Shown here: piece after piece, positions 11,718-13,691 of the stretch
Layout of the letters: every line of letters begins with the position of its first letter
How positions within the stretch are numbered: position 1 is the first letter of the stretch
NCBI GenBank assembly: GCA_017610485.1
Contig: JAFCBY010000020.1
Span: 1-13,691, forward strand
DNA: 13,691 nt
Direction of reading: 5' to 3'
DNA from: Candidatus Falkowiibacteriota bacterium
GTDB taxonomy: Archaea > Iainarchaeota > Iainarchaeia > Iainarchaeales > GCA-2688035
Position numbers and translations under genes: made by a program
The notes under the pieces: model-generated
What the model was told of the DNA's origin: nothing
Database searches by the model: none
Seen by the model: only the letters and a program-made list of their open reading frames with translations

Positions 11718-13691
11718 ATGGACGTCGAAAAGACTGTTCTCAAACTTTCAGGAATTCCTTCCTTCAACCCAATGCAGGCCAAGGCATTGGGAAAGGGATG
11801 CATTTCCAAAAGCGCCGTGATTTCCTCCCCGACGGCCTCGGGAAAAACCCTTCTTGCAGAGCTCGCCGCGCTAAACTCAATAATGAACAGGAAGCGCAAA
11901 GTCATTTACACCTGCCCGCTGAGGGCGCTTGCAGCAGAGCACTTTGCAGAATTCAAGGACCGCTACTCAAAGGAGCTTGGCATAAGGGTTGCCTTGAGCA
12001 CAGGCGACCTTGACGGCAGCGCCTCCTACCTCCAAAAGTACGACATCATCCTCACAACCTTTGAAAAGCTTGACAGCCTGCTTCGCCACAGGTCAGACTG
12101 GCTTGCCTCAATCGGCCTGCTTGTAGTTGACGAGGTCCACTCACTGGGAACGAACCGCGGCCCCACAATTGAGATGGCGGTAACAAAGCTAAGGCAGATG
12201 AATCCCGAGCTCCAAATTCTTGCATTGTCTGCCACAATCCCAAACTGCAGGGAAATGGCCGAATGGCTTGACGCAGAGCTAGTCGAATCAAATTACAGGC
12301 CGATTCCCCTAAAGGAAGGCATTTTCTTCAACGGCAAAGCAGAGTACAAAAAAGGCAAAAAAGAATCTTTCGATTTAAAGGAGCCAATAAAGGCAGTGGT
12401 CAAAGACACCTTGTTCGGAAAGAAAAAACAGGCTTTGGTTTTTGCAAACACGCGCAAGCGCGCAGAGAACATTTCGGCCCAACTTGCCGACTTTGTTGAA
12501 AAAGGCCTGGATGAAAAGGAAAGGGCTGCACTGCAAAAGGAAAGCCAGTCCATTCTCACCTCCTTGGAGCAGCCAACAGAGCAGTGCAAGAAGTTGGCAG
12601 ACCTTGTTTCAAAAGGGGTTGCATTCCACCACGCAGGACTAATGTCCAAACAGCGCACAATTGTTGAACAAGCTTTTAAATCAAACTGCCTAAAAATGAT
12701 TTCTGCCACGCCGACACTTGCAATGGGGCTGAATTTACCAAGCCACACTGTGCTCATTCCATCACTTTACAGGTACACTGCCATGGGCATGGCCAGAATC
12801 CCAATTTCAGAGTACAAGCAATTTTGTGGCCGGGCTGGCCGGCCAAAGTACGACACCGAGGGCAGAAGCCTTTTGGTTGCCCGCTCTGAATCGGAGAGGG
12901 GCGAGCTGATGGCAGAGTATGTCAACGGGGCGATTGAGCCAGCTGAATCCAAACTCGGGGTTGAACCAGTCCTTAGAATGCACATGCTTGCCCTGGTCGC
13001 GTCAGGGTTTGTCTTCGACCTTGCAAGCGCTGAATCCTTCTTCAAGAAAACCTTTTACGCCATACAGTTCGGCGAAATGAAGGCTCTTTTCCACAAGCTC
13101 CAGTCTGTACTGCAACAGCTTGAGGAAATGGAGTTTGTTGAGTCTGACGAGAAGAGGATTAGGGCAACGCCTTTGGGAAGCCGTGTTTCAGAGCTCTACC
13201 TCGACCCGCAAAGCGCCTTTGACATAATTAATGGTTTGAAGGCAACCGCCAAATTCACGCCCTTTTCATACTTATTCCTTCTTTCAAACTGCTCTGAGCT
13301 AATGCCATGGCTTTCTGTTCCAAAGTCCAATGAGGCCGGCCTTTGGGAGCAGATACAGCTTCGAAAGCTTGAAACCCCTGTTGACCTCGACAGGGAAATG
13401 TTTTTTGACCTAAACCTGCTTAAAAAATTTAACACTGCCACAATGGTTGAGCAGTGGATTGAGGAGGCAAGGGAGCAGACAATAATGGCCGACTTCAAGG
13501 TGCAGCCAGGCATCCTTCACGCAAAGTTGAACATATGCGACTGGCTTTGCTACTCGGCCTTTGAGCTCGCCAAGCTCCTTCAACTGCAGCGGCATTTTGC
13601 CCCCCTGTCAAAGATGCGGAAAAGGCTGAAGTACGGCGTGAGGGAAGAGCTCTTGTTTCTGACAGAAGTCCGCTACATCGGAAGGGTTCGC
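11718..13691 (+). CDS. hel308: Hel308-type Ski2-like helicase, 3' end beyond the window
   Basis: The frame is open from ATG 11718 to the right edge (658 codons). All core motifs of an ATP-dependent superfamily 2 helicase are present in order: a Q-like FNPMQAKAL (16-24), Walker A SPTASGKT (37-44), CPLRALAAE (66-74), DEVH box (138-141) in LLVVDEVHSLG, SAT (171-173), VFANTRKRAE (241-250), FHHAGL (303-308), ATPTLAMGLNLP (330-341) and QFCGRAGRP (368-376). A winged-helix region and the helical ratchet domain follow. The last visible residues, RYIGRVR, are where Hel308 enters its helix-hairpin-helix motif, so about 50 residues are missing compared with the usual length of about 700. Hel308 (Hjm) unwinds lagging strands at stalled replication forks in archaea. 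I see no frameshift. The family is secure; the exact ortholog rests on motif order and length. Confidence 0.92.
   Translation, partial: MDVEKTVLKLSGIPSFNPMQAKALGKGCISKSAVISSPTASGKTLLAELAALNSIMNRKRKVIYTCPLRALAAEHFAEFKDRYSKELGIRVALSTGDLDGSASYLQKYDIILTTFEKLDSLLRHRSDWLASIGLLVVDEVHSLGTNRGPTIEMAVTKLRQMNPELQILALSATIPNCREMAEWLDAELVESNYRPIPLKEGIFFNGKAEYKKGKKESFDLKEPIKAVVKDTLFGKKKQALVFANTRKRAENISAQLADFVEKGLDEKERAALQKESQSILTSLEQPTEQCKKLADLVSKGVAFHHAGLMSKQRTIVEQAFKSNCLKMISATPTLAMGLNLPSHTVLIPSLYRYTAMGMARIPISEYKQFCGRAGRPKYDTEGRSLLVARSESERGELMAEYVNGAIEPAESKLGVEPVLRMHMLALVASGFVFDLASAESFFKKTFYAIQFGEMKALFHKLQSVLQQLEEMEFVESDEKRIRATPLGSRVSELYLDPQSAFDIINGLKATAKFTPFSYLFLLSNCSELMPWLSVPKSNEAGLWEQIQLRKLETPVDLDREMFFDLNLLKKFNTATMVEQWIEEAREQTIMADFKVQPGILHAKLNICDWLCYSAFELAKLLQLQRHFAPLSKMRKRLKYGVREELLFLTEVRYIGRVR

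Noticed and set aside
1..13691. CRISPR array, tRNA, rRNA or phage structural operon
   Set aside because: No regularly spaced repeats, cloverleaf-like gene or rRNA sequence was seen by eye; the fibre-like gene is not accompanied by other viral genes.

Overview
The window looks like a piece of an archaeal chromosome, most plausibly from a small-genome (DPANN-like) lineage. Three things support this: an archaeal-type NAC protein (NAC plus UBA domain), a Hel308-type Ski2-like helicase, and promoters made of an AT-rich box A (TTTAAATATA-like) about 25-30 nt before the start codon, so many transcripts should be leaderless. The lineage within the archaea is inferred from general character; no rRNA or tRNA gene is present to settle it.

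Left part (1-9299): a dense block of cell-surface or secreted protein genes. On the minus strand lie a signal-peptide-bearing beta-helix-like protein running off the left edge (1-608), a headless ORF of about 121 residues (769-1134), and a membrane-anchored fibre-like protein with tail-fibre motifs and a probable C-terminal intramolecular-chaperone domain (2561-4153). Diverging from the last on the plus strand are a 340-aa Cys-rich surface protein with three NAH repeats (4294-5316), a 447-aa membrane-anchored acidic protein (5395-6738) and an 830-aa multidomain adhesin-like protein (6807-9299: discoidin-like, PKD-like, Myxococcus-type Cys repeat, LamG-like, second PKD-like, anchor). The 340-aa and 830-aa proteins end in the same homologous beta-domain plus C-terminal membrane anchor.

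An intact 1296-bp insertion sequence (1214-2509) sits among these genes. It has imperfect 20-bp terminal inverted repeats, a perfect 9-bp target-site duplication (CCTGAGCAT), a DDE-type transposase and a divergent 53-aa DUF2080-like transposon protein.

Right part (9300-13691): housekeeping and regulatory genes. These are NAC (minus), an unrecognised basic coiled-coil protein of 217 aa, an exported Cys-containing 161-aa protein behind a palindrome-rich promoter, a two-TM membrane protein with a cytoplasmic winged helix (152 aa), and the first 658 codons of a Hel308-type helicase running off the right edge.

Likely working relationships: the surface genes may build a cell envelope or attachment layer, two of them sharing one anchoring module. 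The 161-aa exported protein and the membrane-bound winged-helix protein look like an envelope-sensing pair, with the repeated GAAAC-n-GGTTT sites upstream as a candidate target. These links are inferences from sequence and neighbourhood.
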